A stretch of 64,000 nucleotides of DNA from Opimibacter sp041746735. GTDB taxonomy: Bacteria; Bacteroidota; Bacteroidia; Chitinophagales; Saprospiraceae. Each line of letters opens with the position of its first letter. The stretch's first letter is position 1. Location: the NCBI GenBank assembly GCA_041746735.1, contig JBGTGP010000020.1, positions 127,179-191,178 of the forward strand, given 5' to 3'. Below, in pieces: positions 27,295-35,814 of the stretch. The translations under genes were made by a program, and so were the position numbers. Below the pieces are notes generated by a model, which worked only from the letters and a program-made list of their open reading frames with translations, did no database searches and was not told the origin of the DNA.

Positions 27295-27522
27295 ATGCTT
27301 CCGCTACTGCTTGCATCTGTTATCCTGGTTTCTGCTGCTTTTGCCATGTTCAGCTTACGCATACTCTTTATTAAAAATGGCGTTTTCCGGGGGACCTGTG
27401 CCGGAAACAGTTCCTTTCTCCGGAAAGAAGGCGTGGTCTGTGGAGTCTGTGGGAGTCAGCCCGGAGAAGATTGTAAAAAGGACGAGACCCCGGCAGCCCC
27501 TACTTCGGGAACCCGGGCGTAG
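27295..27522 (+). CDS. NqrM-like small membrane Cys protein
   Basis: A 75-aa protein from ATG 27295 with one N-terminal membrane helix (about residues 3-25), then FRGTCAGNSSF, and a CGVC pair with a further Cys: Cys35, Cys49, Cys52, Cys60. This layout, one helix followed by a four-Cys tail, is that of NqrM, the small protein needed to insert iron into Na+-NQR, and of related small Bacteroidota proteins. It lies next to apbE at the end of the nqr operon, on the opposite strand, and its last 23 bp overlap the end of apbE. The family link is by architecture and context, not by clear homology. The frame opens upstream to 27226. Confidence 0.65.
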   Translation: MLPLLLASVILVSAAFAMFSLRILFIKNGVFRGTCAGNSSFLRKEGVVCGVCGSQPGEDCKKDETPAAPTSGTRA

Positions 27523-28495
27523 CCAGGATGCGAACCATACCAGCTGTGTCAATCAGTATGCCATACAATTCCAGTTTTTCTTCTGTAGCCAACACTATTG
27601 CCTTTTCAGGCCCGAGGACCATGAAAGCTGTCGCCCAGGCATCAGCGGTCATACAGTTTTCCGCCACGACCGTGACACTGACCATCGTATGATCAGCCGG
27701 AAAACCTGTGACAGGATTAATGATATGGCTTCGTTTTTTACCATTTAACTCCAGATATTTTCGATAACTGCCGGAAGTCGCCATACTTCTATCTTTCAAC
27801 GATACTGTGGTCTGCAACGGCCTTCCCGCCTCATTGCTCCGATGTGGACGGTCGATGCCGACCTGCCAGCTTTGGCCTCGCTCATTTACACCCTTTGCAG
27901 TTAACTCTCCACCCACTTCTACCAAATAATTCGATATCCCACTGTCCCGCAAAAATCCCGCGATCACATCCACGGTGTACCCCTGAGCAATACCATTGAA
28001 ATCTAATTGTATCCGCAGATCATCCTTAACAAGCCTGGTGGCTTCCAGCCTGACTCTCGTATAGCCTGTAAACTGCCGGATGCTGTCGATCATCAATGCG
28101 TCGGGCATTGCCTGTGAAGGGTTGGTGCCGAAGCCCCAGGCTTTGACCAATGGACTTACAGTCGCATCAAATGCTCCCTGCGATCGGAATGACACATATT
28201 GGGCATGGGTAAAAACGCGCTGGAAATGATCATCAACCATCACCGCGGTATCGTTGCGGTTGATCCGGCTGATCTGGGAAGAATCCTGCCAGAGGGACAT
28301 ACTCGCATCCATCAGACGAAAAAGGCTATCTACTGATCTGGAAAAGTCCCGCCCCAATGAATCCTGATAGACCAGACGAAACGTGGTCCCCTGTGCTTTT
28401 CCTTCCAGGATGATATAGGATGACGATCTTTCCCGACAGGATATGAGAAATAGGACGAAAAACAAAAGGATCAATGAGGATGGACGCGTGACCAT
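27500..28495 (-). CDS. apbE: FAD:protein FMN transferase (flavinylation of Nqr subunits)
   Basis: Transfers FMN to Thr residues of NqrB and NqrC. Seen: a lipoprotein signal with FLISC, the ApbE core GKAQGTTFRLVY, the DATVSPLVKAWGFG block, LDFNGIAQGYTVDVI, and the metal-site region TADAWATAFMVLG. From ATG 28495 it is 331 aa. It starts one base after the nqrF stop, so it is the last gene of nqrABCDEF-apbE. Confidence 0.94.
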   Translation of the reverse strand: MVTRPSSLILLFFVLFLISCRERSSSYIILEGKAQGTTFRLVYQDSLGRDFSRSVDSLFRLMDASMSLWQDSSQISRINRNDTAVMVDDHFQRVFTHAQYVSFRSQGAFDATVSPLVKAWGFGTNPSQAMPDALMIDSIRQFTGYTRVRLEATRLVKDDLRIQLDFNGIAQGYTVDVIAGFLRDSGISNYLVEVGGELTAKGVNERGQSWQVGIDRPHRSNEAGRPLQTTVSLKDRSMATSGSYRKYLELNGKKRSHIINPVTGFPADHTMVSVTVVAENCMTADAWATAFMVLGPEKAIVLATEEKLELYGILIDTAGMVRILATPGFPK

Positions 28496-28496
28496 G

Positions 28497-29747
28497 TCAA
28501 CCGCCAAAATCATCGAAAGCAATATTCTCATTAGAGACACCCAGGTGATCCAGCATGTGCAGCACAGCCGCATTCATCAGAGGTGGACCGCAGAGATAGT
28601 ATTCCACTTCATCCGGATCAGGATGTTGATCCAGATAGTTTTTTAAAACGACGTTGTGGATAAAACCGGTTTCCCCTGTCCAATTATCATCGGGCAAGGG
28701 CTCTGAAAGGGCAATGATAAATTTGAAGTTGGGAAACTCGCGTTCAATGGATCTGAAATCTTCTTCATAAAAGATTTCTCTTCTGCTTCGGGCCCCATAC
28801 CAGTAGGACACCTGCCTTGAAGTCTTCAGGGTATGAAAGAGATGAAAAAGATGCGAACGTAAGGGTGCCATTCCGGCACCGCCCCCGATATACACCATTT
28901 CTTTTTCGGTGTCTTTGATGTGAAACTCGCCATATGGACCGCTGATCGTGACTTTGTCTCCGGGCTTGCGGGAAAAGATAAAAGAAGAGCAGTATCCCGG
29001 TGGCACATCCATCCAGGTGTTTTTAGTGCGGTCCCACGGAGGTGTGGCCAACCGGATATTGAGCATGATTTTGTTGCCTTCAGCGGGATGGTTGGCCATA
29101 GAATACGCCCGGAAAAGTGGTTCTTCCACAACAGTTTTCAAGTCCCAGATTTTAAATTTGTCATAATCATCCTTAAACCGATCGGGGATCTCGTACAGAT
29201 CTGTTTTAAACCAGATAGTAATTTCAGGTACGTCCACCTGCACATAGTCTCCGGATCGGAATTCCAGATGTTCGCCAGGAGGCAGATCAAGAACAAACTC
29301 TTTGATAAAGGTCGACACATTGTCATTGGAGGCTATCGTGCATTCCCATTTTTTTACACCAAAGACGGCATCCGGTACCCGGATCTCCATGTCTTCCTTG
29401 ACCTTGACCTGGCAGGCAAGTCGTTTCATGTCTTTGACATCCCGGCGGGTGAGGTGATTGGTTTCCGTGGCTAAAACGTCTCCACCACCGGAAAGGACCT
29501 GGCATACACACATGGCACAAGTGCCTCCACCACCGCAGGCAGACGCCAGGAATATATTTTTTGAGGCAAGCGTGGACAGCAAAGTGTTGCCGGGTTTGAC
29601 TGTGAGGGGATCGTCCTGTGCACCATTGATCACAATCGCGACATCACCCTGAGGCAACAGCGTGGTCTTGGCCACGACAATCGAAATGACGAGAAACAGG
29701 ATCACAACGATGAAGACGATGATGCTGGTGACGATGACGGGGACCAT
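28497..29747 (-). CDS. nqrF: Na+-translocating NADH:quinone reductase subunit F
   Basis: The NADH-oxidising subunit: an N-terminal membrane helix (VIVTSIIVFIVVILFLVIS), a 2Fe-2S ferredoxin domain with SACGGGGTCAMCVC, an FAD domain (FRAYSMANHP, GYCSSFIF) and an NAD domain (YIGGGAGMAPLRSHL). The C-terminus has EYYLCGPPLMNAAV and ends AFDDFGG, as in true NqrF. 416 aa is a normal length. It starts 5 bp after nqrE. Confidence 0.97.
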   Translation of the reverse strand: MVPVIVTSIIVFIVVILFLVISIVVAKTTLLPQGDVAIVINGAQDDPLTVKPGNTLLSTLASKNIFLASACGGGGTCAMCVCQVLSGGGDVLATETNHLTRRDVKDMKRLACQVKVKEDMEIRVPDAVFGVKKWECTIASNDNVSTFIKEFVLDLPPGEHLEFRSGDYVQVDVPEITIWFKTDLYEIPDRFKDDYDKFKIWDLKTVVEEPLFRAYSMANHPAEGNKIMLNIRLATPPWDRTKNTWMDVPPGYCSSFIFSRKPGDKVTISGPYGEFHIKDTEKEMVYIGGGAGMAPLRSHLFHLFHTLKTSRQVSYWYGARSRREIFYEEDFRSIEREFPNFKFIIALSEPLPDDNWTGETGFIHNVVLKNYLDQHPDPDEVEYYLCGPPLMNAAVLHMLDHLGVSNENIAFDDFGG

Positions 29748-29752
29748 GAGCG

Positions 29753-30367
29753 TTAAAGTTGTATGCCTGAAAAACTGAGGAAAGCCAGCGCCATAAGGCC
29801 GGTCACAATAAACGCAATACCCAAACCCTGCAGCGGCTCCGGGATCTTGGAATACATCAACCGTTCCCGTATGCTGGCGAGCAGGACAATGGCCAGGAAA
29901 AAACCAATACCGGATCCGACGGAGAACACCACCGTCTCTGAAAAATTGTATTCACGTTCCTGCATGAAAAGTGAGGTCCCCAGGATCGAACAGTTGACCG
30001 TAATGAGTGGCAGGAAAATGCCGAGCGCATTATACAATGCCGGGGCAAATTTCTCCACCACCATTTCCACAAGTTGCACCGCTCCGGCGATGGTGGATAT
30101 AAAAAGAATAAACGCCAGGAAGGTGAGGTCTACAGACGCCAGTGAAGGATGTATGGCCCCCAGCGCCCCTTCTTTCAGCATAAAAGAAAGAATAAGGAAG
30201 TTGAGTGGCGTCGTCAGCAACATGACAAAGATGACCGCGAGACCCAGACCAAAGGCCGTCTTGATTTTTTTGGAGACTGCCAGGAAAGAACACATGCCGA
30301 GGAAAAAGGCGAAGACCACATTTTCCACGAAAATGGCTTTGATCAACAGATTGAGTAAATGCTCCAT
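29753..30367 (-). CDS. nqrE: Na+-translocating NADH:quinone reductase subunit E
   Basis: A 204-aa six-helix membrane subunit. Cys26 (in FFLGMCSFLA) and Cys126 (in ITVNCSILG) are at the positions that with NqrD hold the intramembrane iron centre in this family. It follows nqrD after a 44-bp gap and precedes nqrF by 5 bp. Confidence 0.97.
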   Translation of the reverse strand: MEHLLNLLIKAIFVENVVFAFFLGMCSFLAVSKKIKTAFGLGLAVIFVMLLTTPLNFLILSFMLKEGALGAIHPSLASVDLTFLAFILFISTIAGAVQLVEMVVEKFAPALYNALGIFLPLITVNCSILGTSLFMQEREYNFSETVVFSVGSGIGFFLAIVLLASIRERLMYSKIPEPLQGLGIAFIVTGLMALAFLSFSGIQL

Positions 30368-30411
30368 GACCGCCGGTTTAGTCTTTTATGTTAGATGGAA
30401 TGAGATGCATA

Positions 30412-31089
30412 TCAGGAGACATTGATCAGTTTTTTATTGCGATATCGCTGCCACCAGATAAATACGCCGATGATAAAGAGTGCAGCAGGCGGAAGCATCA
30501 TCAGGCCGTTATTCACATACCCATGTGTATAGGCCCATCCCGGAACTATCACATAGCCGAGGAGTGTGCCGGACCCAAAAAGCTCTCTGAATACCGACAC
30601 GATGATCAGGATCAGACCATATCCAAGCCCGTTGCCTATACCATCCAGAAAAGAGGGCCACGGACGCTGCGCCATGGCAAATGCTTCCAGCCGGCCCATC
30701 ACAATGCAGTTAGTGATGATGAGACCAACAAAAACAGAAAGTTTTTTGCTGACATCAAACATAAAAGATTTCAGTACCTGATCGACAATCGTCACCAGAA
30801 AAGCCACAATGATAAGCTGGACGATCATCCGGATGCGTCCAGGTATAGAATCTTTGATGAGGGCTATGATCAGATTCGCAAATGCAGCTACCAGCGTCAG
30901 TCCAATCGCCATGATGATAGCGGGCTTAACCTGCGTGGTCACCGCCAATGCCGAACAAACGCCCAACACCTGAACGGTAATCGGATTGTTGTCATCCAAC
31001 GGATCGGTAAGCGTTTTCCGGTTCTTTTTTGAAAACAGCCCGTCCCGTTTTTTGACGGGGGTTTCCTGAAGTGTTGTTTCTGCGCTCAT
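30412..31089 (-). CDS. nqrD: Na+-translocating NADH:quinone reductase subunit D
   Basis: A 225-aa six-helix membrane subunit homologous to NqrE. Cys45 (LGVCSALAV) and Cys128 (LIITNCIVMGRLEAFAMA) are the expected iron-centre ligands. The N-terminus has about 20 extra polar residues (rich in Lys, ending in DPLDDNNP). The start overlaps the nqrC stop by 4 nt. Confidence 0.97.
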   Translation of the reverse strand: MSAETTLQETPVKKRDGLFSKKNRKTLTDPLDDNNPITVQVLGVCSALAVTTQVKPAIIMAIGLTLVAAFANLIIALIKDSIPGRIRMIVQLIIVAFLVTIVDQVLKSFMFDVSKKLSVFVGLIITNCIVMGRLEAFAMAQRPWPSFLDGIGNGLGYGLILIIVSVFRELFGSGTLLGYVIVPGWAYTHGYVNNGLMMLPPAALFIIGVFIWWQRYRNKKLINVS

Positions 31090-31793
31090 AAGGCCTTGAG
31101 TTTATTGAAGTACACCAAATAGGGCTCTATACCTTTTTCCAACATCGCATCTGTTCCGTCAGACGTAATCGTACCCCCGGAGATTCCATCTACGCGGTGC
31201 TCCTCTCCAAAAGGAGTTTTAGCCGATTTCTTGACGACATTCACCGAGATAAAGGACTGATCGGAGGCCATGATCTTTTTTCCGCGGAACTGATCCTGAA
31301 AAGGTTGTTCCGAGATCTCTGCACCCAGGCCCGGTGTTTCGGACTTGTGACTAAAGTAAGCACCATAAACTGTATTGAAATCATTTTCGAGACTGATATA
31401 TCCCCATATCGGTCCCCACAACCCTTTCCCGTATAGTGGGATGATATACAGTGGTTTTTCGTCAATGCCCGTATAGATATATAAAGGCAGCTGACGTTGT
31501 TCAACCGGCTTGGCTACTTCCTTGCGCATGTTGATCGCAGTTGCTGACACGTTTGGTACTTCATTGCCGGCAGCATCTATGACAAGTTCCTGTATGCGGG
31601 AGCCATAGGCGGAAAGAATCTCATTTCGATCCTCGCTGTCGTAAAGCACCGCGCGTAGGATGCTCGTTTTGTTGTCCAATTCTATATTCGCGATCTGCCG
31701 GGGTTTCAACCCTTCGGCGGCAAAGGCCAGCACGACGGCCGTGATCAGTGAGATCGCGGCGGCGTAAAGGAAGGTATATAAGTTGCTATGCAC
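31086..31793 (-). CDS. nqrC: Na+-translocating NADH:quinone reductase subunit C
   Basis: A 235-aa subunit with one N-terminal membrane helix and a periplasmic FMN domain. The FMN is attached by ApbE to a Thr in the DGISGGTITSD motif near residue 208; the consensus is SGAT, and here the third residue is Gly. Overlaps nqrB by 8 nt and nqrD by 4 nt. Confidence 0.96.
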   Translation of the reverse strand: MHSNLYTFLYAAAISLITAVVLAFAAEGLKPRQIANIELDNKTSILRAVLYDSEDRNEILSAYGSRIQELVIDAAGNEVPNVSATAINMRKEVAKPVEQRQLPLYIYTGIDEKPLYIIPLYGKGLWGPIWGYISLENDFNTVYGAYFSHKSETPGLGAEISEQPFQDQFRGKKIMASDQSFISVNVVKKSAKTPFGEEHRVDGISGGTITSDGTDAMLEKGIEPYLVYFNKLKAL

Positions 31794-32943
31794 GGCGAAG
31801 TCGTCTTTTTATATGCCGCTGTACGACAAGGTGATCAATCAGAGGGGCGTGTACATTAAAGAGCAGTATACTCAACATCACGGCTTCCGGATAGGCGGGA
31901 TTGAATACACGCAAGACTACCGTGAAAGCACCAATCAAAAGTCCATAGATCCATTTTCCATGTTCGGTATGAGCAGCAGTCACAGGATCCGTAGCCATAT
32001 ACACTGCACCAAAAGCAAATCCACCGGTCAGCCAATGGAGATAGGCGGGTGAATGCATGGGGTGGGTGAGGGCATCTGCGGGGGCTATCAGGTTGAGACC
32101 TGTCCCCATCAGCCAGGCCCCTGCAAAAACAGCGGCCATGATTTTCCAGCTGCCTACACCACTGACGATCAAAATCAAGGCGCCAATGAGACAGGCAAAG
32201 ACACTGGTTTCGCCAATACTTCCCTGTTCAAAACCCCAAAACATGTCCCATGCAGACTGCATCTGGGTATAATCCGTGTCAAACGTCACCAGATTGGTAG
32301 CACCCGAATAGGCATCCACAATCGCATAACCGGCCTCTGGCGAAAGATCAGTCCAGATGTCACCACTCATATATGCCGGAAACGCGAAGAAGAGAAAAAC
32401 ACGGGCCAGCAGTGCCGGATTCATAAAATTCATACCGGTACCTCCAAATATTTCTTTACCCAAAAGGGTACAAAATATCGCGGCCAACGCTACCATCCAG
32501 AGGGGGACAGTCACCGGTAGTGTGAGCGGAATGAGCATGCCGGTGACGAGATAGCCCTCACTGACAGGATGTTTTTTTACAACGGCAAAAATGAATTCAA
32601 CGCCAAGCCCCACTGCATAGGAAACAATCACAATAGGAAGTACTTTTTCTAAACCAAAAAGAAAGCAGGTCAGATGAGACACGTCGATACCGTAAGCCAG
32701 ATAGTGCTGATACCCGGTATTCCACATTCCAAATAACAACGTGGGAATCAGGGCCACGATCACCGTAAACATCGTACGCTTGAGGTCCATGGCATCCCGG
32801 ATGTGTACACCGTTGGATGTCGTATGACCCGGCACAAACAAAAACGTTTCCAGGGCTTCAAAAGCCGGATACCATTTCGCCAGTTTGCCACCGGGTAGAA
32901 ATTGCGGTTTGATCTTGTCTACAATACGTCGTATGGGCTTCAC
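31786..32943 (-). CDS. nqrB: Na+-translocating NADH:quinone reductase subunit B
   Basis: A 385-aa ten-helix membrane subunit with covalent FMN on Thr of the DAYSGATNL motif (near residue 216). The family-typical FGGTGMNFMNPALLARVF and AHTEHGKWIYGLLIGAF segments are present. It forms part of the Na+ pathway. It is 38 bp downstream of nqrA. Confidence 0.97.
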   Translation of the reverse strand: MKPIRRIVDKIKPQFLPGGKLAKWYPAFEALETFLFVPGHTTSNGVHIRDAMDLKRTMFTVIVALIPTLLFGMWNTGYQHYLAYGIDVSHLTCFLFGLEKVLPIVIVSYAVGLGVEFIFAVVKKHPVSEGYLVTGMLIPLTLPVTVPLWMVALAAIFCTLLGKEIFGGTGMNFMNPALLARVFLFFAFPAYMSGDIWTDLSPEAGYAIVDAYSGATNLVTFDTDYTQMQSAWDMFWGFEQGSIGETSVFACLIGALILIVSGVGSWKIMAAVFAGAWLMGTGLNLIAPADALTHPMHSPAYLHWLTGGFAFGAVYMATDPVTAAHTEHGKWIYGLLIGAFTVVLRVFNPAYPEAVMLSILLFNVHAPLIDHLVVQRHIKRRLRRA

Positions 32944-32981
32944 TCTTCCATAAATTCAAAGGGTCAGTTAAACGGATCGGG

Positions 32982-34343
32982 TCAACCTTCTTCCCGGATC
33001 AGATCCAGTCCTTTGGAAATGATCTTTTGTACTTCAATTTTGGAGGTACATACAAATTCACACAAGGCAAAGTCCTCTTCGGATACCTCGTAAATCCCCA
33101 ATGCCTCCATTTTGTCAATGTCTTTTGCCAATATCGCTTTGAGGAGGAAGACCGGATAAATATTCATCGGGAGCACTTTTTCATATTGACCGGTCACCAC
33201 GAAAGCACGTTCCTCACCATGCATATTGGTGGTGGGGGTATAGGTCCTGTTGGGTGCCAGCCAGGAAAAGTAGGTGCGCGATAAACTCAGTTTTTTAAAT
33301 CCCGGAAGCATCCATCCCAGAAACTCAGGCTCATGTCCTTCCGGTATCACGGTGATCTGCCGGGTATAAAAGGATAGAAAGTCATCCTGAGGTGATTTCC
33401 TGCCATGCAGCACATGGCCCTGTATGATACGATGATCTCCTTCGCTGATCCGGCCATGCAAAATCTCCTTTAAGCGTTCTCCGGTCTGAACCCGGAGATA
33501 ACCCGGAGTAGTGACACTACTGCCGGCCAGCGCAATCACGCGATCAGCTCTGTAGCGGCCTTCAATAAACAATCGTCCGATGATGATGACATCCTGAGGA
33601 TGGACATACCAGGCTACTTCTCCTTTCCGGATCGGATCGATATGGTGAATCTGTATCCCGATATTACCGGCCGGATGGGGTCCGGAGAAATAATGAATAT
33701 GCGTATCCGGAACACCTGCTGTAAAAGGGTTGTCCGATCGTTGACGGTCAGCCTCCCGGAGGCCCAGATGTAACTGGTTACCAGATACGACCTGCAATGC
33801 CCGGATGCCGGCATGGAAGTTGTCTTTTTCGGCTTGTACGATGTAGGAAATTTCAGGCGCTAATGGCGCGCTGTCAAAGCAGGAGACAAAGATGGCTTTA
33901 GGTTGGTCAGCAGGATCAGCGATAGTATCGAATGGTCGCTGAAGAATATAATTCCAACAGCCGCTTTCCAGGAGTCGCCCGACTATAGTTGCCCGGTCGA
34001 GATTGGAGGGCTCAGTGGGGGTGAAGTCAACATATCGGTTTTGGTCTTTGTCGCGCAGAATACGGATTTCCTGTATGCGCCTTTTTTCGCCCAGAATAAT
34101 CTCGGCGATTTCACCGCTTACCGGTGAGGGGAAGCAAAGATCAGGCCGGAGTTTGTCGGTAAATAGAGACTGACCGGCCAGGATACTGTCTCCGGGCCCA
34201 ACGATAATTTTTGGCTTGACCTTATTGAAATCAGAAGGTTTGATGGCAAAGACATCTGCAGGGTGATGCTCCAGCAAGGTCCTTTCCGGAGCACCGGTAA
34301 GTTTGATATCATATCCGCGACGGATGTTAATGGTCCTTCCCAT
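32982..34343 (-). CDS. nqrA: Na+-translocating NADH:quinone reductase subunit A
   Basis: The 453-aa quinone-binding subunit facing the cytoplasm. N-terminal INIRRGYDIKLTGAPE and the sandwich-barrel segment VGPGDSILAGQSLFTDK mark the family. The frame is open from TTG 34352, but ATG 34343 is the natural start. It opens the operon nqrABCDEF-apbE, all on the minus strand. A 35-codon open frame ends 9 nt before its start. Confidence 0.97.
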   Translation of the reverse strand: MGRTINIRRGYDIKLTGAPERTLLEHHPADVFAIKPSDFNKVKPKIIVGPGDSILAGQSLFTDKLRPDLCFPSPVSGEIAEIILGEKRRIQEIRILRDKDQNRYVDFTPTEPSNLDRATIVGRLLESGCWNYILQRPFDTIADPADQPKAIFVSCFDSAPLAPEISYIVQAEKDNFHAGIRALQVVSGNQLHLGLREADRQRSDNPFTAGVPDTHIHYFSGPHPAGNIGIQIHHIDPIRKGEVAWYVHPQDVIIIGRLFIEGRYRADRVIALAGSSVTTPGYLRVQTGERLKEILHGRISEGDHRIIQGHVLHGRKSPQDDFLSFYTRQITVIPEGHEPEFLGWMLPGFKKLSLSRTYFSWLAPNRTYTPTTNMHGEERAFVVTGQYEKVLPMNIYPVFLLKAILAKDIDKMEALGIYEVSEEDFALCEFVCTSKIEVQKIISKGLDLIREEG

Positions 34344-34352
34344 ACGTAGCAA

Positions 34353-34460
34353 TTACTTACCCGGTTTATCGTGCTGCTGCAAGATCGTATACACTTCTTG
34401 CCCACGATCCCACAAAGTGGAAAATCCTGTCATAACCCATAGCTCCGGTTTGCCCGCCAT
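34353..34460 (-). CDS. Possible 35-aa small protein preceding nqrA
   Basis: An ATG at 34460 opens 35 codons, starting MAGKPELWVMTGFSTLWDRG and ending HDKPGK, that stop at 34353, nine nt before the nqrA ATG. It has no membrane helix; two Trp residues and a mixed charge pattern look coding-like. No homologue is recognised. It could be a small protein of the Na+-NQR operon or a leader peptide. With such a short frame chance cannot be excluded. Confidence 0.4.
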   Translation of the reverse strand: MAGKPELWVMTGFSTLWDRGQEVYTILQQHDKPGK

Positions 34461-34632
34461 TGTAAAAAGGTTTTAAGAATGAATCTGTCCTGCGCCTATA
34501 GCCATCTGTTTGTTATGGTGTGAATATAGTATTTCATTTAAACTCGAATGTTTTTGGAATAAAAAAAAATTGTTGATGTAGTATTTATCGGTGGAAATCA
34601 GTTGGGATCATACGATCTGTTTCATTGTGTCG

Positions 34633-34640
34633 TAATTTTG
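34633..34640 (+). promoter_or_regulatory. TAnnTTTG -7 box before arfB
   Basis: TAATTTTG matches the -7 consensus. Transcription would begin a few nt before the ATG at 34653, giving a very short leader; this makes ATG 34653 the first start codon on the mRNA. No clear -33 box is seen at normal spacing. Confidence 0.4.
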
Positions 34641-34652
34641 CACCACATTCAA

Positions 34653-34709
34653 ATGGAAAGCCGGCAGCAGCCTCAAACCCTACATTCTGGATTGGAATAC
34701 AATATATAA
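34653..34709 (+). other. 18-codon frame that could feed arfB by +1 frameshift
   Basis: An ATG-started frame MESRQQPQTLHSGLEYNI ends in TAA at 34707-34709. A +1 slip at the last codons (ATA-TAA) would enter the arfB frame at AAG GAG ATT, just before the conserved ITFRTSRSSGAGGQ segment. It is the only ATG between the promoter box and the arfB core. It may be a true N-terminus with recoding, an upstream frame or a chance frame. Confidence 0.3.
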
Positions 34710-35088
34710 GGAGATTACCTTCAGGACCAGCAGGAGCTCTGGCGCCGGAGGCCAGCATGTCAACAAAACGGAGACCCGTGTTGAGGTGCTTTTTGATGTC
34801 CGGGCATCCGCAGGCCTGACTCCGGAAGAAAAGGAGGTCATCTACAGTAAGCTGGCACCCCGAATGAACGAGGAGGGAATTCTGGCGCTGGCGGCCCAAA
34901 AAGAAAGATCTCAGTTGGCCAATAAGGAGCAGGTAGTACTGCGCCTGCAGCAGATGCTAATCAGGGCTTTAACCCCCAGACGCAAAAGAGTAAAAACTTT
35001 GCCGACAGCCAGTTCTGTAGAAATACGGCTCCAGGAAAAGAAAATGAAAGCTGAACGTAAAGCGTCCAGGCGCAAACCAGACCTCTAG
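34702..35088 (+). CDS. arfB: Alternative ribosome-rescue factor ArfB (peptidyl-tRNA hydrolase) with no canonical start codon
   Basis: Rescues stalled ribosomes by hydrolysing peptidyl-tRNA. The frame shows the catalytic motif RSSGAGGQHVNKTETRVEV, then NEEGILALAAQKERSQLANK and a basic C-terminal tail (KKMKAERKASRRK) that enters the mRNA channel. The frame is closed by TAA at 34633 and contains no ATG, GTG or TTG before the GGQ motif; the first is GTG 34786, after it. The end given here uses ATA 34702 (IYKEITF) as a guess, since homologues begin about there. Alternatives are ATT 34684 or 34714, a +1 frameshift from ATG 34653, or a damaged gene. The C-terminal 100 aa are intact. Confidence 0.75.
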   Translation: MYKEITFRTSRSSGAGGQHVNKTETRVEVLFDVRASAGLTPEEKEVIYSKLAPRMNEEGILALAAQKERSQLANKEQVVLRLQQMLIRALTPRRKRVKTLPTASSVEIRLQEKKMKAERKASRRKPDL

Positions 35089-35157
35089 CTGGCCGATTTG
35101 GACCGGGAATTTCCTTTCGTCGGGAAATGGATGAAGCCAATCGAATATTATGCGTAT

Positions 35158-35194
35158 GTAAACTTTTAAACCAAAAATAGTTTCCTATGTTTAC
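35158..35194. promoter_or_regulatory. Candidate TetR operator (short inverted repeat)
   Basis: GTAAAC at 35158-35163 is inverted as GTTTAC at 35189-35194, with 25 bp between, ending 6 bp before the regulator ATG. The arms are only 6 bp, so this is a weak candidate supported mainly by position. Confidence 0.25.
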
Positions 35195-35200
35195 CTCCGC

Positions 35201-35812
35201 ATGTCGCCGGAAACCAAACAAGAAATTCAATGGCTCACCAGGGTAGAGGACCTCTTTATGAGGTGCGGAGTTAAAAGTGTCACCATGGATGATGTGGCGG
35301 CTGAACTCGGCGTGTCCAAAAAAACAATCTATCAATGGGTGGAAAGTAAGGATGATATGGTGCTGCGGGTGCTCAGCCATCACATTTCCCGGGAAAAGGA
35401 TCAGTGTATCACCCTGGCAGCCCGTGCTTCCAATGCCATTGATGAGATTTTTATCCTGTTGGACTCTAATTCTCAGGACTTATCGCAGATGAAATCCAAT
35501 ATCGTCCATGATCTCCAGAAGTATCATCACAAAGCCTGGGAGATGATGCGTAAGTTTCAATATGACTTCATGTACAAAGTGATCCGCAACAATTTGCAAC
35601 GTGGTCGTACGGAGGGATTGTACCGGGAGGACTTTGATGAAGATATTATTGCACGGCTTCATCTGGCTGCGGCTTTTTCTCTATTCGATCCCCAGCTTTT
35701 TCCGGACCATGCGTATTCCCGGATTACGCTGATTCGGGAGTACATCCTGCATTATCTCCATGGAATCGTATCACCCAAAGGGTTGACCTACCTCAAACAG
35801 AAACTATACTGA
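35201..35812 (+). CDS. TetR/AcrR family transcriptional regulator
   Basis: A 203-aa repressor. The N-terminal helix-turn-helix is seen in VTMDDVAAELGVSKKTIYQWVESKDDMV (residues about 27-55); the rest is the variable ligand domain. It directly precedes a TolC-adaptor-RND efflux operon (2 bp to the next gene), so it very likely controls it and itself. An inverted GTAAAC/GTTTAC pair at 35158-35194 upstream is a possible operator. Confidence 0.92.
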   Translation: MSPETKQEIQWLTRVEDLFMRCGVKSVTMDDVAAELGVSKKTIYQWVESKDDMVLRVLSHHISREKDQCITLAARASNAIDEIFILLDSNSQDLSQMKSNIVHDLQKYHHKAWEMMRKFQYDFMYKVIRNNLQRGRTEGLYREDFDEDIIARLHLAAAFSLFDPQLFPDHAYSRITLIREYILHYLHGIVSPKGLTYLKQKLY

Positions 35813-35814
35813 CC

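Noticed and set aside
29763..30425. 220-codon plus-strand frame antisense to nqrE
   Set aside because: nqrE is certain by motifs and operon position; this is its shadow.
34786..35088. arfB starting at GTG 34786
   Set aside because: It would omit the GGQ catalytic motif that is encoded in the same frame just upstream.
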